Below are positions 36,616-46,824 of a stretch of 64,000 nt of DNA, piece after piece (position 1 is the first letter of the stretch; each line of letters opens with the position of its first letter). This DNA is from Ailurus styani (Eukaryota; Chordata; Mammalia; Carnivora; Ailuridae), in NCBI GenBank assembly GCA_002007465.1, contig LNAC01000857.1, positions 54,191 to 118,190 on the forward strand, written 5' to 3'. The notes under the pieces are model-generated. The model made no database searches. It saw only the letters and a list, made by a program, of their open reading frames with translations, and was not told the DNA's origin. The position numbers and the translations under genes were made by a program.

Positions 36616-36889
36616 GGCAAACAAAACTAACCCATATTTTCCGTTTTCTTTGTTTTAAGCTCTAATACTAGATTTTAGGAATATTTTGACATTCTGTAAA
36701 ATTTCCATGAAAATTTTAAAGTTAAACACCAGTTCTGCATTCTCTGATGATTAACTCTCAATGCATTTTCATTACATTAGAAGCGCATGCAATAGTTAAT
36801 CATGGTAAGATTTCCTAAAAATCTCAAGAAAGAGCACAAAAACATTAAATACAGAGTTAAAAGAATTTACAAATAATCTATTCAAACCA

Positions 36890-37020
36890 CCTCATTTTAT
36901 AAATAAGGAAATTAAGGCTCAGATAGGTTAGGTGACTTGCTCAGGGTCACACAACTTGACAGTTCCAGAGTCAAGATCATAATTTAAATCTCCAAACTTA
37001 TAGCCCAGGGCGTTGTTCTT
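36890..37020 (+). mobile_element. MIR SINE relic
   Basis: CTCATTTTATAAATAAGGAAATTAAGGCTCAGATAGGTTAGGTGACTTGCTCAGGGTCACACAA-type order (36890-36955) is diagnostic of MIR. It lies about 110 bp beyond the ZXD stop codon, so it is probably transcribed in the gene's 3' UTR in antisense orientation. Confidence 0.85.
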
Positions 37021-37128
37021 TTTCAAACCTATAAGAAATGACTGCATTTAAACATTTAGTCCAGAATATCCTAGAAATTGAATGTAATTCATAAGAATAA
37101 GCCACGTGGCAAGGAATTAATAGTTAGT

Positions 37129-39335
37129 TCATACCAAAAATGAGCTGCCAGTCACTGTGATAAGATCTGTTTCTTTCTGAGAACCATGGTTCCCTGCTGC
37201 ATTGGAGAATCCAAACTGGGTTTCCTCCTCCTGTCCAAAGAAGTCGGAGTCAGGATGTACATTCCATTCTGCTTTGGTTGGCGGCAGTAGTTCTGAGACA
37301 CTGTTTTCACAAAGGGTGCTTGAAGGAGTCAGAGCATCTGTGTCCACTGTTAGCTTACTGCTGGGGGTCAAAGCTTGGGGCTCTTGACTCGAGCTTTTCA
37401 TAGCCAAAGAGCCCAGAGATGCCAATGGCCCCACACTTAGGCTTGGGACATCATCCATATCTAAGGGACTCTGCTGAAAACCAGAGGCTGTCGTTCCAAA
37501 AAAGAGAGAGGTATCCAGACTTTGAGGAAGGTCACTGGTGGCCATCAAGGCCCGAGGTTCTACAGCCTGCCCCAAGGAATTATTATTATTATTAGCAGGG
37601 AGACTTCCCGCCAGAGTTGAACTCACAGAAGCCACATCAATAGTCAAGATTCCAGAGTTCGCCAATGCTGTGTCCAGCACCGCAGCAGAACTACTGCCAG
37701 GCACATCAGAGAAGAGAGACACTAGCTCTGCATCACTGAGATCACTCTGTCCCTGGCTGGTAAGTTCACTGCTGGGGGTAAGAGAATTTGCAGCTTCTAG
37801 CTGAGCTAAGAGATCCTGGCCGAGGCTGTGCCTTTTGGTCATGTGGGTCTTCATGCTGTGCTTGGATGTGAAGAGTTTATTACAAGTAGAGACTGGGCAA
37901 CGGCTTTTCCAAGTGTCCACGTCCTGCAAGTGTTTCTTGGAGTGAATGTAAAGACTACTGCGAGCAGAGAACCTGGCACAGCAGCCTTCCACAGGGCACA
38001 CAAATGGCTTTGTGCCCAGGTGGGTTATGCTGTGGCCTTTCAGATGCTCAGCCCTTGTGAAAGATTTCCCACAGCCTTCCACAGGGCACATGAACCTCCG
38101 GTCATCCTCGTGCTTCCTTTTGTGCCTTAAGAGTTTGGACATGCTGGTGAAGTTCCAGCCACAGCCGTCAAAGTCACAAAGGAAAGGTCTCTCACCGGTG
38201 TGGCTCCGCAGGTGAATTTTCAGGCGACAAGCCTTGTCGTACTGTTTGCTGCAGCCAGGAAAAGAGCAGGAAAAAAGTTCCTGTTCCCTGAAATGGGCAC
38301 GGTTATGGGAAAACAGGGCACTCACTGTGATAAACGTCTTCTTGCAGCCGGAAAACGCGCACTGGTATGGCCTCTCCGGCTCGAAATGGCTGCGCTGGTG
38401 GGCGCTGAGTTTGGCCTGAGTGGGGAAGCTCTCCTCGCACACCTCGCATTTGAAGGAGTTCTCCTGGTCATGGCCCTTCATGTGCGCCTTGAGGTTATAC
38501 ACCGTGGTGAAGCTCTTGCCACAGCCCTCCACAGGGCAGCCAAAGGGCCGCAGTTTGTCGTGCGACTGCAGGTGCCTCTTGAGCTTGTAGGAGGTGGTGA
38601 AAGTCCAACCACAGCCGCCCAGGGGGCACTTGAAGGGCCGCTGGCCCTGGCTGCTGCTGTGAGTCAGCAGGTGCACCTTCAGCTGGTGCTTCTTGGCGAA
38701 GGTTTGTCCGCACTGAGCCTCGGGACACAGGTACAGCACCACGCCCGGCCCTGGGCCCAGCGGCCTGCGGGGACTCCCGGCTGTGGCCCGGCCCTCTGCC
38801 TCCTCCTCAGGCGCTGGGGCGGGCGCCGGTTCAGCCGGCTCCGCCAGCAGGAGGTCGGGCGGCAGCTCGGGGCAGTCGCTGGGCTGCGCGGCGTGCGGAA
38901 CCCCCGCTTGCGGAGCCATCAGACCCCCAGGCTGAGGGGCAGGCGCGACCCCAGGCTCCCAGGCTGGCGGCGGGGGCGTGGCCAGGGTAAGGACACCGTT
39001 CTCGAAGCGCAACAGCAGGTTTTGGTTGTGGATGGTGACCGTGCCCGTGAAGGCCGCGGCGGGTCCCAGGCCTGGGGCGGGGATCGGGTTCTCAGCCGGG
39101 GATGGGGCGGGGACTGCGGACTGGCAGCCGGGGCCTAGCGCCTGGCGGCCCGCGGGATTCGCGCCACTCTCACCCTGCTGGAGCTGTGGGACCGACTCGG
39201 CCTCCTCCCTCCATACAGGCCCTGCGGCCTGGCCGGCGCCCGTGGTCTCCACGTCGCCACCCGCCGGGTCCNGGGGCTGCCAGCACCGCCGCTCTGTCGT
39301 GTCCCACCAGCCGGGAGCAGCCTCGGGCTTTCCAT
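37129..39335 (-). CDS. ZXDB: ZXD-family ten-zinc-finger transcription factor (ZXDB/ZXDA type), intronless; N-terminal region incomplete in this assembly
   Basis: ZXDA, ZXDB and ZXDC are nuclear proteins reported to cooperate with CIITA in MHC class II transcription. From 39271 down to the stop at 37129 one open frame gives about 713 residues. Numbering from the longest ORF (ATG at 39357), an acidic/proline-rich region precedes ten C2H2 fingers at residues 211-510 (first finger C211, C216, H229, H233; last C487, C492, H505, H510). Finger 4 has the short C-X2-C spacing; TGERPF-type linkers occur. A Ser/Thr-rich C-terminal region follows, ending ITVTGSSFLV. The family-like start, MESPRLLPAGGT, lies in another frame at 39335, so I prefer it to the 39357 ATG. 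The frames meet at the single N at 39272. Human ZXDA/ZXDB are about 800 residues, so roughly 65-70 residues are probably missing there. All fingers and the C-terminus are intact, so I read it as a functional gene. ZXDA versus ZXDB cannot be decided from one copy. Confidence 0.93.
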
Positions 39336-39420
39336 CTCCGCGTCGGTGAGGCTCCACTGGAACCAGAGCCGCGGAGGAGGTGCGACCCCGCCCCCTGCCG
39401 CGGGCCTGAACACGTTCCTG
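38560..39420. promoter_or_regulatory. CpG-rich 5' end of the ZXD gene (candidate CpG island promoter)
   Basis: GC content and CpG density rise sharply over the first part of the ZXD coding region and the roughly 85 bases upstream of its start, against AT-rich surroundings. A CpG island over the 5' end is usual for this intronless gene family. No TATA box or exact transcription start can be placed. Upstream of 39420 the sequence returns to ordinary composition and soon becomes an ancient L1 fragment, so the promoter must be compact or must use repeat-derived DNA. Confidence 0.55.
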
Positions 39421-39447
39421 AAAGGAAAAAAAAAAAGTGCAATGCGC

Positions 39448-39725
39448 AGAAACTGGCCCTATCAGATATTAAAACGTGTTTAACGACACAGTGATTTAAA
39501 TATTCTGGTACTGGGTCTCTGGGACAGAATAGAAAGCCCAGAGGCAGAGCCTGGTATGCACAAATAAATTCTACATTCGATATTTGTGGGAAATCAAGGA
39601 CGTCTTCCCAGATAATAAGGAAATGAAAATTCATTTCATTGAAATGAAATGGTGCTGGAATACCTAGCAATGTATCTGCTAAATGCAACTTAAATCTGTA
39701 CATCACTGTCTATACCAAAATAAGC
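39448..39725 (+). mobile_element. Ancient L1 ORF2 fragment directly upstream of the ZXD gene
   Basis: Decayed matches to the L1 ORF2 stretch just past the reverse transcriptase: ATCAGATATTAAAACGTGTT, TCTGGTACTGG, GACAGAATAGAAAGCCCAGA, GGTGCTGGAATACCTAGC, and AAATCTGTACATCACTGTCTATACCAAAATAA, in that order. Strand plus, opposite to the gene. Its left edge is about 115 bp from the likely start codon. Confidence 0.7.
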
Positions 39726-39917
39726 ACCCCGATCTCCTCCCAGTGCGAAGCGTGGTGCTTTAAAAAAAAAAAAAAGTTTACTGGATGGCTCCCTGGCTGG
39801 ATGCCTGGCTGGATTTATCAATCCTGTGAGAGAAAATTCCTGGGACAACACGCTATGGGTCAACATTAAACTACCATAGTGCTAGCAAATTCTACTGGAA
39901 ATGATGGTTTTTTGTTC

Positions 39918-39951
39918 TTGTTTTTGTTGTTGTTGTTGTTGTTGTTGTTGT
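39918..39951. repeat. (GTT)n microsatellite
   Basis: About ten GTT units upstream of the ZXD gene. The poly-glutamine/lysine open frame on the minus strand is due to the repeat. Confidence 0.95.
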
Positions 39952-39954
39952 TTT

Positions 39955-40735
39955 CCTAGACAACTTCCATATCCAGAACTGTCTTGAGCAACATCCTCAG
40001 GAAAATTTGTTTTACAGTTATTTATTTTGTTTTGCCTGCTAATACAGAAATTAGAAAGAGTAAGAGGTGGGGCCAAAATAGGTTACCACTGTTCAGCCTA
40101 GAAGTTCAAAGCCTGGAATTTGAAACAATTTATATTGAATCCTAGAAAACTCAACCCACCCCTGGGCTTTTCCAAGACGGTGCACAACCTAAACCAACTC
40201 TGCCATTACATGATGGTAAATTTCATGTCCAATCCCACAGGATTCCTCAGCTAATTCTAGATTCTCCAGCACATGGAGGTCTCTGGACAAGACTGCCAGT
40301 TAAATGTGATAAAGATTAAACCCTAAGTCACTGTTACCGACTCTGCTGAGAAAAATACACGTATGGCCGTGTTCAATAGTCTTGGTGTGCCTGCTTGCAT
40401 TTCAGTGCGGTGGCCCAATCTCACTGTAATGGACTTGGCCTGTGATGCCTAATGATTTTATTAATGATGTTGAGGCTCTTTGGATTGCCTGTCATCTGTG
40501 ATTTGGGAAATGATATGAATGTAGGATGAAATATCTAGCAAGGGAAAGGTTGAGAGTGGTGACTAGATTATGGGGTGCATATAGTTTAAATAATCTCCAC
40601 TTTCCCCCTTTTTAGTGTTAATGTATACTTGCAGATCACTTGATAGGAAGAAAAAGGTTTTCATCCCTATTAGGGATCTAAACCTCATAAAATATTTCCT
40701 TCATATATTTTCCTTCCATTACATTTTTTGAAGGA
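39955..40735. other. Single-copy stretch upstream of the ZXD gene
   Basis: No gene, repeat or RNA recognised. Base composition is more balanced than in most of the window, with occasional CpGs (40360-40460). It could hold regulatory sequence, but nothing specific is visible. Confidence 0.4.
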
Positions 40736-40886
40736 AGCCATTTTTAAAATCTGACATATAGAGGAGTGCATAAAACATATCTGCCAGGTTTAGATAATTT
40801 ATAAAAACAAACACTCATGTAACTAGGACCAAAGTCAAGAAATAGAGCACTGCCAGTTTTCCAGAATGCAGAGACTGTGTTCNCCA

Positions 40887-41089
40887 GGGGTGCCTGGGTG
40901 GCTCAGTGGGTTAAAGCCTCTGCCTTAGGCTCAGTTCATGGTCTCAGGGTCCTGAGATCAAGCTGGGCCTCACATTGGGCTGCCTGATCAGCAGGGAGCC
41001 TGCTTCCTCTTCTCTCTCTGCCTGTCTCTCTGCCTACTTGTAATTGCTCTCTCTCTGTCAAATAAATAAATAAAATCTTTAAAAAAAAA
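40887..41089 (+). mobile_element. CAN-SINE (SINEC), plus orientation, with an unusually long flanking duplication
   Basis: Head GGGGTGCCTGGGTGGCTCAG, tail CAAATAAATAAATAAAATCTT. The flanks 40811-40882 and 41091-41162 align without gaps over 72 bases with about ten mismatches, far longer than a normal SINE duplication. An N at 40883 sits at the left junction. Confidence 0.92.
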
Positions 41090-41380
41090 CCCACCCATGT
41101 AACTAGGTCAAAGGTCAAGAAATAGACCACTGCCAGTTTTCCAGAATGCAGACACTCTCGTCCTCACAATCACAACCCACACCCTTCCTTATAGATATAG
41201 TCATTTTCCTGACAATGTGAGGATTTCAGTGCTCTTCTTTATAGCTTTATCATTTTTCTGTATATCTCTAGATAATACAATTTGTATATACAAACTTATA
41301 AATGGAATTGCATGGTTTCTTTGATGGCTTTTTTCTGTCAAGCTGTATCATATGATACATGTGATTTGACAGACTCATCC

Positions 41381-41560
41381 ATGTTCCAAGTAGCTGTACA
41401 TCCTTTGTCTCAATTACTGACTAGTATCGCAGTGTATAGTTTTAGTGAAGTGATTATTGTATAATTATACTTATGTTGCAAGTAGCTGTACATCCTTTGT
41501 CTCCATTATTGACTAGTATCCCAGTGTATAGTTTTAGTGAGGTGATTATTGTATAATTAG
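41381..41560. repeat. 92-bp tandem duplication
   Basis: The block starting ATGTTCCAAGTAGCTGTAC at 41381 recurs at 41473 (ATGTTGCAAGTAGCTGTAC), with few mismatches through GATTATTGTATAATTA. It lies within the old minus-strand L1. Confidence 0.92.
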
Positions 41561-42974
41561 AATTACAGTTCTGCAGTGGATGGACACTATGGTTGTTTCT
41601 AGTTTTTGACTACTATGAACAATGTTGCAGTGAACATTCCTGGAAATTTCCCATGGAACACATGTGTAAAATTCTCTTGGGTATACCTCCAAAACCACAT
41701 TAACTTGGATATGGAGTATGAATATCTTCAGCTTTTCTAAATGATGCCAAATTGGTTTCTGTATTAGTGCCAATTTGCACTCTCCCAAGTACCATAGAGT
41801 TCCTGATGCTAGACATCTTTACCTACATGTAGGATTGCCAGAACTTTTTTTTTCACTATTACTATTCAGTTTTTGCATATTCTTATGTTTATGAGCCTTT
41901 TGGATTTTCTCTTCTGTGAAAGGACTGTTCAAGTTTAATTCTGTCAACCAGTCTTCTATTTTCCACCTACACTTACTCATTTATTGAGTTATTTATGTAT
42001 TTTAAATACTAGTCCATTGGTTATATGTGTGGTCAAAATATCCCTTTGCTTTGTTGCTTGAATTTTCACTTGATTTATGCTATGCTTTATGAACAGATGC
42101 TATACAATCAAATTTATCATTTTTTCTTTATTATTAGTGTTTGTTTTTAGAAATCTGTCCCTTCCTTGGGGCTATGAACATATTCTCTGTATTGTCTTCT
42201 AAAATATTTATGGCTTTGCCTTTCACAGGTAGGTCTTAATCTCCCTACAAGTGATGTTTATGTATGGCATTGAGTAGGGTTCTGATTTCCTGTCCTCCCC
42301 CTCTTCAGATATCTGATTGTCTCAGTAAACCACTTTTGAAAAGTCTGCTCTTTTCCAACTTATTTATAACACGTGTCATAAATCAAATGTCTACTTATTT
42401 GTTTATTTGTTCTTTGAAGGTGTCTTGTTATTTTAGCCTCTTTTGAATCCATTTAAATGATCAATTCATTAGAAGTTCAACCAAAAGCTTGTTTGAGATT
42501 TTAATTTAGGATTGTGTCGAACTTTTAGATTTAATGTCTTTTCAATATTGAGTGTTTGTTTCATGGATCTCTCTCTCTTTTTAATAAAATAACTTATTTA
42601 ATATTCCAATAACATTTTGTATATTTTCCATAAGAAGACATTTTCATCTTGGTACTTCATATTTTGCAAATACCATCTTTGAAATTTTCACTTTCTAAAT
42701 TTTTTTCCCGGTAAATAGAATATGGTTGCTGTTTGTATGTTGATTTCTTTATGCTGTAAGCATCTAAACTCTTTTGTTGATCGTAATAACTTGTCTATAA
42801 ATACCTATAAGGATTTAATGTACAGAATCATAACATCTGCAAATAATGCCAGTTTTATTTTTTTCCCTTTGAAGGATTTATTTATCCTTTTTTCCCCTCC
42901 TATTCTATGTGATAATGGACATCTTTATTTGATGCAGCTCTGAAAGAGAAAGGTTTCAGTAATTCTGAGTGATA

Positions 42975-44300
42975 TTTTATGTGGATGTGTTCTATTGCAA
43001 TCTGGTCCAGTCAAGAAATAGAAAGTGTACAGTGGATAGGAGGTGTTTAACATCAAGTTAAACTATGAGAATATACAGGTTATGAGAAAACTGTGTATGG
43101 TAATCTGGGGCTGAAAGAGAGTTCTCAAGGATAGAGAAATTTAGAGTGTGGGTGGCCCTATCAAAGGCTGGAGTTCACACCTCACTGGAGAAAGTATAGG
43201 AGAACCTATTGGATGGCAGAAAAGTTTGCTGGTTTGTAGGCACCAGAGTTGGTTTGCAGAACCAGAGCTGGTCTACAGTTGCAGGGTGAGCAGGAAGTAA
43301 CTCTCTGGAGCACATCAGTGTGGAGAAGTGACAACTAGTGGCCAGTGTGTGGGCATGTAGTAGGAATAGCGATGCTGGTAAAGTTGGAGGCCTGGAGCTA
43401 AAAATGTCCTCCACACAGGATCAGAAGGACCTTGGTGTTGAGAGAGCTATAGCACTGGGAGAACTACAGATGATAAACCTGTTGTTGGGCAGGGGGCAGG
43501 TGGGGGTCAGTAAAGAAAGCAAGCAGAGAGTGGGCAGGTGGTTTGGAGCACAGGATGTCTCTGTGAAGAAAGCCATAGAAAGCTGATCAGTAGGCCACAC
43601 CAGGATTGCACATTCAATGAGGACAGTTGTTCTTGGCTCATGCCTAGAGCAAAGCACTGAGGATAACCTCATACACACACCTCTGAGAACCAGAAATAAG
43701 AGGAGAGGCACTTTCTTCAATGTCCCTCCAGTGTCTTCTACTGAGAAAATATAACATTGTGTCACTTTGAAGGAGGATACTTAAAAATTGTGTCTACTAT
43801 CAGAGAGCATGTTTTGATGGGTGAATTTAGAGTGGAGAGGCAATACATTAATAACTGGCTCCAGGGGCACCTGGGTGGTTCAGTCCATTAAGTGTCTGCC
43901 TTCAGCTCAGGTCATGACCTCAGGGTCCTGGGATAGAGCCCTAAATTGTCCTGTTACTTTTCTGGTAAATTAATGATTGAAGCAGCAGGACTGGCAGTTT
44001 CAAGAGGTTTAATAGATTGCTTAGGATTCATGGTGGACCCAGGGTTCCTTGGCCTGAACTGAGTTTAGCTGCAAAATCCAGGCTCTGGCACAAAGGGTTA
44101 TCATGGGGCTAGGGCAGAGAGCCTGTGAGTCCTGCATTCTAGTCTGCTCCACCTGCAAAGAGAACCTTGGTGTATGGTGAGATTGCCTCTCTCACCATAG
44201 TGTTGTCCTTTAGAATAGAGTACTTTATATCTTGAATACTGCTCTGCATTCCTGGTGGCTGCACTTAAACTAAACAAAGAGAGAAGATGCTTGAATTTCA
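42975..44300. other. Unassigned complex-sequence block, split by a truncated SINE
   Basis: Composition differs from the neighbouring L1: G-rich, with segments such as GGCACCAGAGTTGG. It could be an old LTR or other retroelement, but I do not recognise it and see no clear terminal repeats. Overlapping short open frames on both strands have no recognisable domain. Confidence 0.35.
43864..43942 (+). mobile_element. Truncated CAN-SINE (head only)
   Basis: GGGGCACCTGGGTGGTTCAG through CAGGGTCCTGGGATAGAGCC is present. The body and A-rich tail are missing, and unrelated sequence follows at about 43943. Confidence 0.85.
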
Positions 44301-44315
44301 TTTAAAATCATACCC

Positions 44316-44504
44316 AGGGGAATGGGTAGCTCAGTGTTAAGTGTCTTCTTTGGGCTTAGGTCAGGATCCCAGGGCCCTGGGATCAAACCCCACATGGAGC
44401 CCTTGCTCAGCAGGGAGCCTGCTTCTCCCTCTCCCTCTGCTTGCTGCTCCCCTGCTCCTGCTTGCTCTCATTCCCTCTTTTTGTCAAATAAGTAACTAAA
44501 ATCT
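44316..44504 (+). mobile_element. Older CAN-SINE, plus orientation
   Basis: Altered head AGGGGAATGGGTAGCTCAG, body CCCAGGGCCCTGGGATCAAA, tail AAATAAGTAACTAAAATC. The 14-bp duplication TTAAAATCATACCC/TTAAAATCACACCC (one mismatch) lies at 44302-44315 and 44505-44518. Confidence 0.92.
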
Positions 44505-44519
44505 TTAAAATCACACCCT

Positions 44520-44825
44520 GTCCATGGAGGAGCAGGGCAAAAGATTCCTGTGTTAGATGTAAAGTATATATATTTACCATTGTTCATAAAGTGTGTGGTT
44601 TCATTGGACTTATCTCAACTGGTTTTAGGCTCTAACATGGACAAAAACTGATGGAAGAGAATGGCACATATTTTCACCATTCATAAGTGGCAACCAATAT
44701 ATTATGTAGTGATTGACTTGTTACTTATATTGAGGAGAGACATTTTAATTTAAAAAAAAATTTCTTTCTGTGTGCCTATATTTAATAGAATAAGATAGCA
44801 CTAAATCAGGAGAAATGTATTTTTT
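44520..44825. other. Short stretch without recognised features
   Basis: AT-rich DNA between a SINE and an L1 3' end. Confidence 0.4.
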
Positions 44826-44829
44826 TACT

Positions 44830-46535
44830 TTTTTACTTTATTTTTTCAGTGCTCCAAGATGCATTGTTTATACACCACACCCAGTGCTCCAACCAATATG
44901 CGTCCTCCTCAATACCGACCACCAGGCTCACCCATTTCCTCTCCCCCCTCCCCTCCATAACCCTCAGTGTGTTTCTCAGAGTCCACAGTCTCGTGGTTTG
45001 GCTCCCCCTCCAATTTACACCAACTCACTTTTCCTTTCCTTCTCCTAAAGTCCTCCATTTTATTCCTTATGTTCCACAAGTAAGTGAAAACATATGATAA
45101 TTGACTTTCTCTGCTTGACTTATTGCACTCAGCATAATCTCTTCCAAACCCGTCCATGTTGATAAAAAAGTTGGGTATTCATCCTTTCTGATGACTAATA
45201 TTCCATTGTATATATGGACCACATCTTCTTTATCCATTCATCTGTTGAAGGGCATCTTAGATCTTTCCTCAGTTTGGCGATTGTGGACATTGCTGCTATG
45301 AACATTGGGGTACATGTGGCCCTTCTTTTCACTACATCTGTGTCTTTGGGGTAAATACCCAGTAGTGCAATTGCTGGGTCATAGGGTAGCTCAATTGTTA
45401 ATTTTTTGAGAAATCTCCACACTGTTTTCCAAAGTGGCTGCACCAACCTGCATTCCCACCAACAGTGTAAGAGGGTTCCCCTTTCTCCACATCCTCTACA
45501 ACACTTGTTGTTTCCTGTCCTGTTGATTTTGGCCATTCTAACGGGTGTAAGGTGGTAACTCAATGTGGTTTTGATTTGAGTTTTCCTGATGGCTAGTGAT
45601 GATGAACATTTTTTCATGTGTCTGTTAGCCACTTACATGTCTTCTTTGGAGAAGTGTCTGTTCATGTCTTCTGTCCATTCTTTGACATGATTATCTGTTT
45701 TTTGAGTGTTGAGTTTGAGAAGTTCTTTATAGATCTTGGATATAAGCCCTTTCTAGTGTCATTTGCAAATGACAAATATATCTACCCCATGATATTTCAT
45801 ATATAAATATATTTATAAATATATTATATATTTATAAATATATATATATTTCCCATTCTGTGGGTTACCTCTTTGTTTTGTTGATTATTTCCTTTGCTGT
45901 GCAGAAGCTTTTTATCTTGATAAAGTCCCAAAAGTTCATTTTCACTTTTGTTTCCTTTGCCTTTGGAGACATGTCTTGAAAGAAGTTGCTGTGGCCAATG
46001 TCAAAGAGGTTACTGCCTATGTTCTCCTCTAGGATTTTGATGGATTCCTCACTCACGTTGAGGTCTTTCATCCATTTTGAGTTTATCTTTGTGTATGGTG
46101 TGAGAGAATAGTTGAGTTTCATTCTTCTATACATAGCTGTCCAATATTCCCAGCACCATTTATGGAAGAGACTGTCTTTTTTCCACTGGATATTTTTTCC
46201 TGCTTGGTCAGAGATTATTTGACCATAGAGTTGAAGGTCCATGTCTGGACCTCCACTATGTTTTATTTGTCTCTGTGTCTGTTTTTGTGCCAGTACCATG
46301 CTGTCTTGGTGATCACAGCTTTGTAGTAAAGCTTGAAATCAGGCAACGTGATGCCCCCAGCTTTGTTTTTCTTTTTTCAACATTTCCTTAGCGATTCAAG
46401 GTCTTTTCTGGTTCCATACAAATTTTAGGATTGTTTGCTCCAGCACTTTGAAAAATGCTGGTGGAATTTTGATTGGGATGGCATTGAAAGTGTAGATTGC
46501 TCTGGGCAGTATAGACATTTTCACAATGTTTAAAT
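44830..46535 (-). mobile_element. 5'-truncated L1 (ORF2 C-terminal part and 3' UTR), minus orientation
   Basis: T-rich start, reverse 3' UTR of the subfamily also seen at 8983-9200 and 16475-16800, then ORF2 C-terminal codons on the minus strand: 45195-45632 includes the zinc-knuckle-like [18 protein letters not shown] and [13 protein letters not shown], and 45865-46299 the upstream domain. An AT-rich expansion at 45775-45850 separates the two. Truncated near 46535. Confidence 0.87.
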
Positions 46536-46544
46536 GTTGCTCAT

Positions 46545-46822
46545 TCTTGTACTCTTGTGCTCTCTTCCTAGTACTACCAGTGTGTTAAGCATATTCACGT
46601 CTTGGGTCAGAAACCACACAAGACAAAGCAGCCCACAGCTTTCTTTTCACACATATGACTGAATTTACTTCTTATTCCAGGCACCCTGAGACCTTGTACA
46701 TAAGGACCTGTGTATGAACAGGGAGTTTGTCCCGTAAATGCTGATTGGAACTGCTGCCTGGTCCAGCTCTCCTAAGCGCTGGTCTGGGAATGGTGAGATA
46801 CAAATGTAAATCTGAAACTTGT
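46545..46822. other. Unassigned stretch between L1s
   Basis: About 280 bases of complex, non-L1 sequence (for example CTGAGACCTTGTACATAAGG). Possibly an older repeat; not identified. Confidence 0.35.
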
Positions 46823-46824
46823 AA

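Larger units (their letters stand above)
40740..42970 (-). mobile_element. Ancient L1 (3' UTR and ORF2), minus orientation, interrupted by a SINE
   Basis: Reverse complement of an old L1: 3' UTR (CCATGTAACTAGG and CAAGAAATAGA-type segment near 40815), ORF2 end (ATGGACACTATGGTTGTTTC at 41580), thumb/C-terminal region, and reverse-transcriptase region near 42840 (CTGCAAATAATGCCAG). Too diverged for any frame. It contains a SINE (40887-41089) and a 92-bp tandem duplication (41381-41560). Confidence 0.75.

Noticed and set aside
36390..36620. Proline/serine-rich 76-residue open frame on the minus strand
   Set aside because: Translation of the polypurine tract.
38200..39138. 312-codon open frame on the plus strand opposite the ZXD gene, plus others at 38978-39349 and 39102-39494
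   Set aside because: Antisense shadow of a GC-rich coding region; composition follows the zinc-finger codons and no domain is recognisable.
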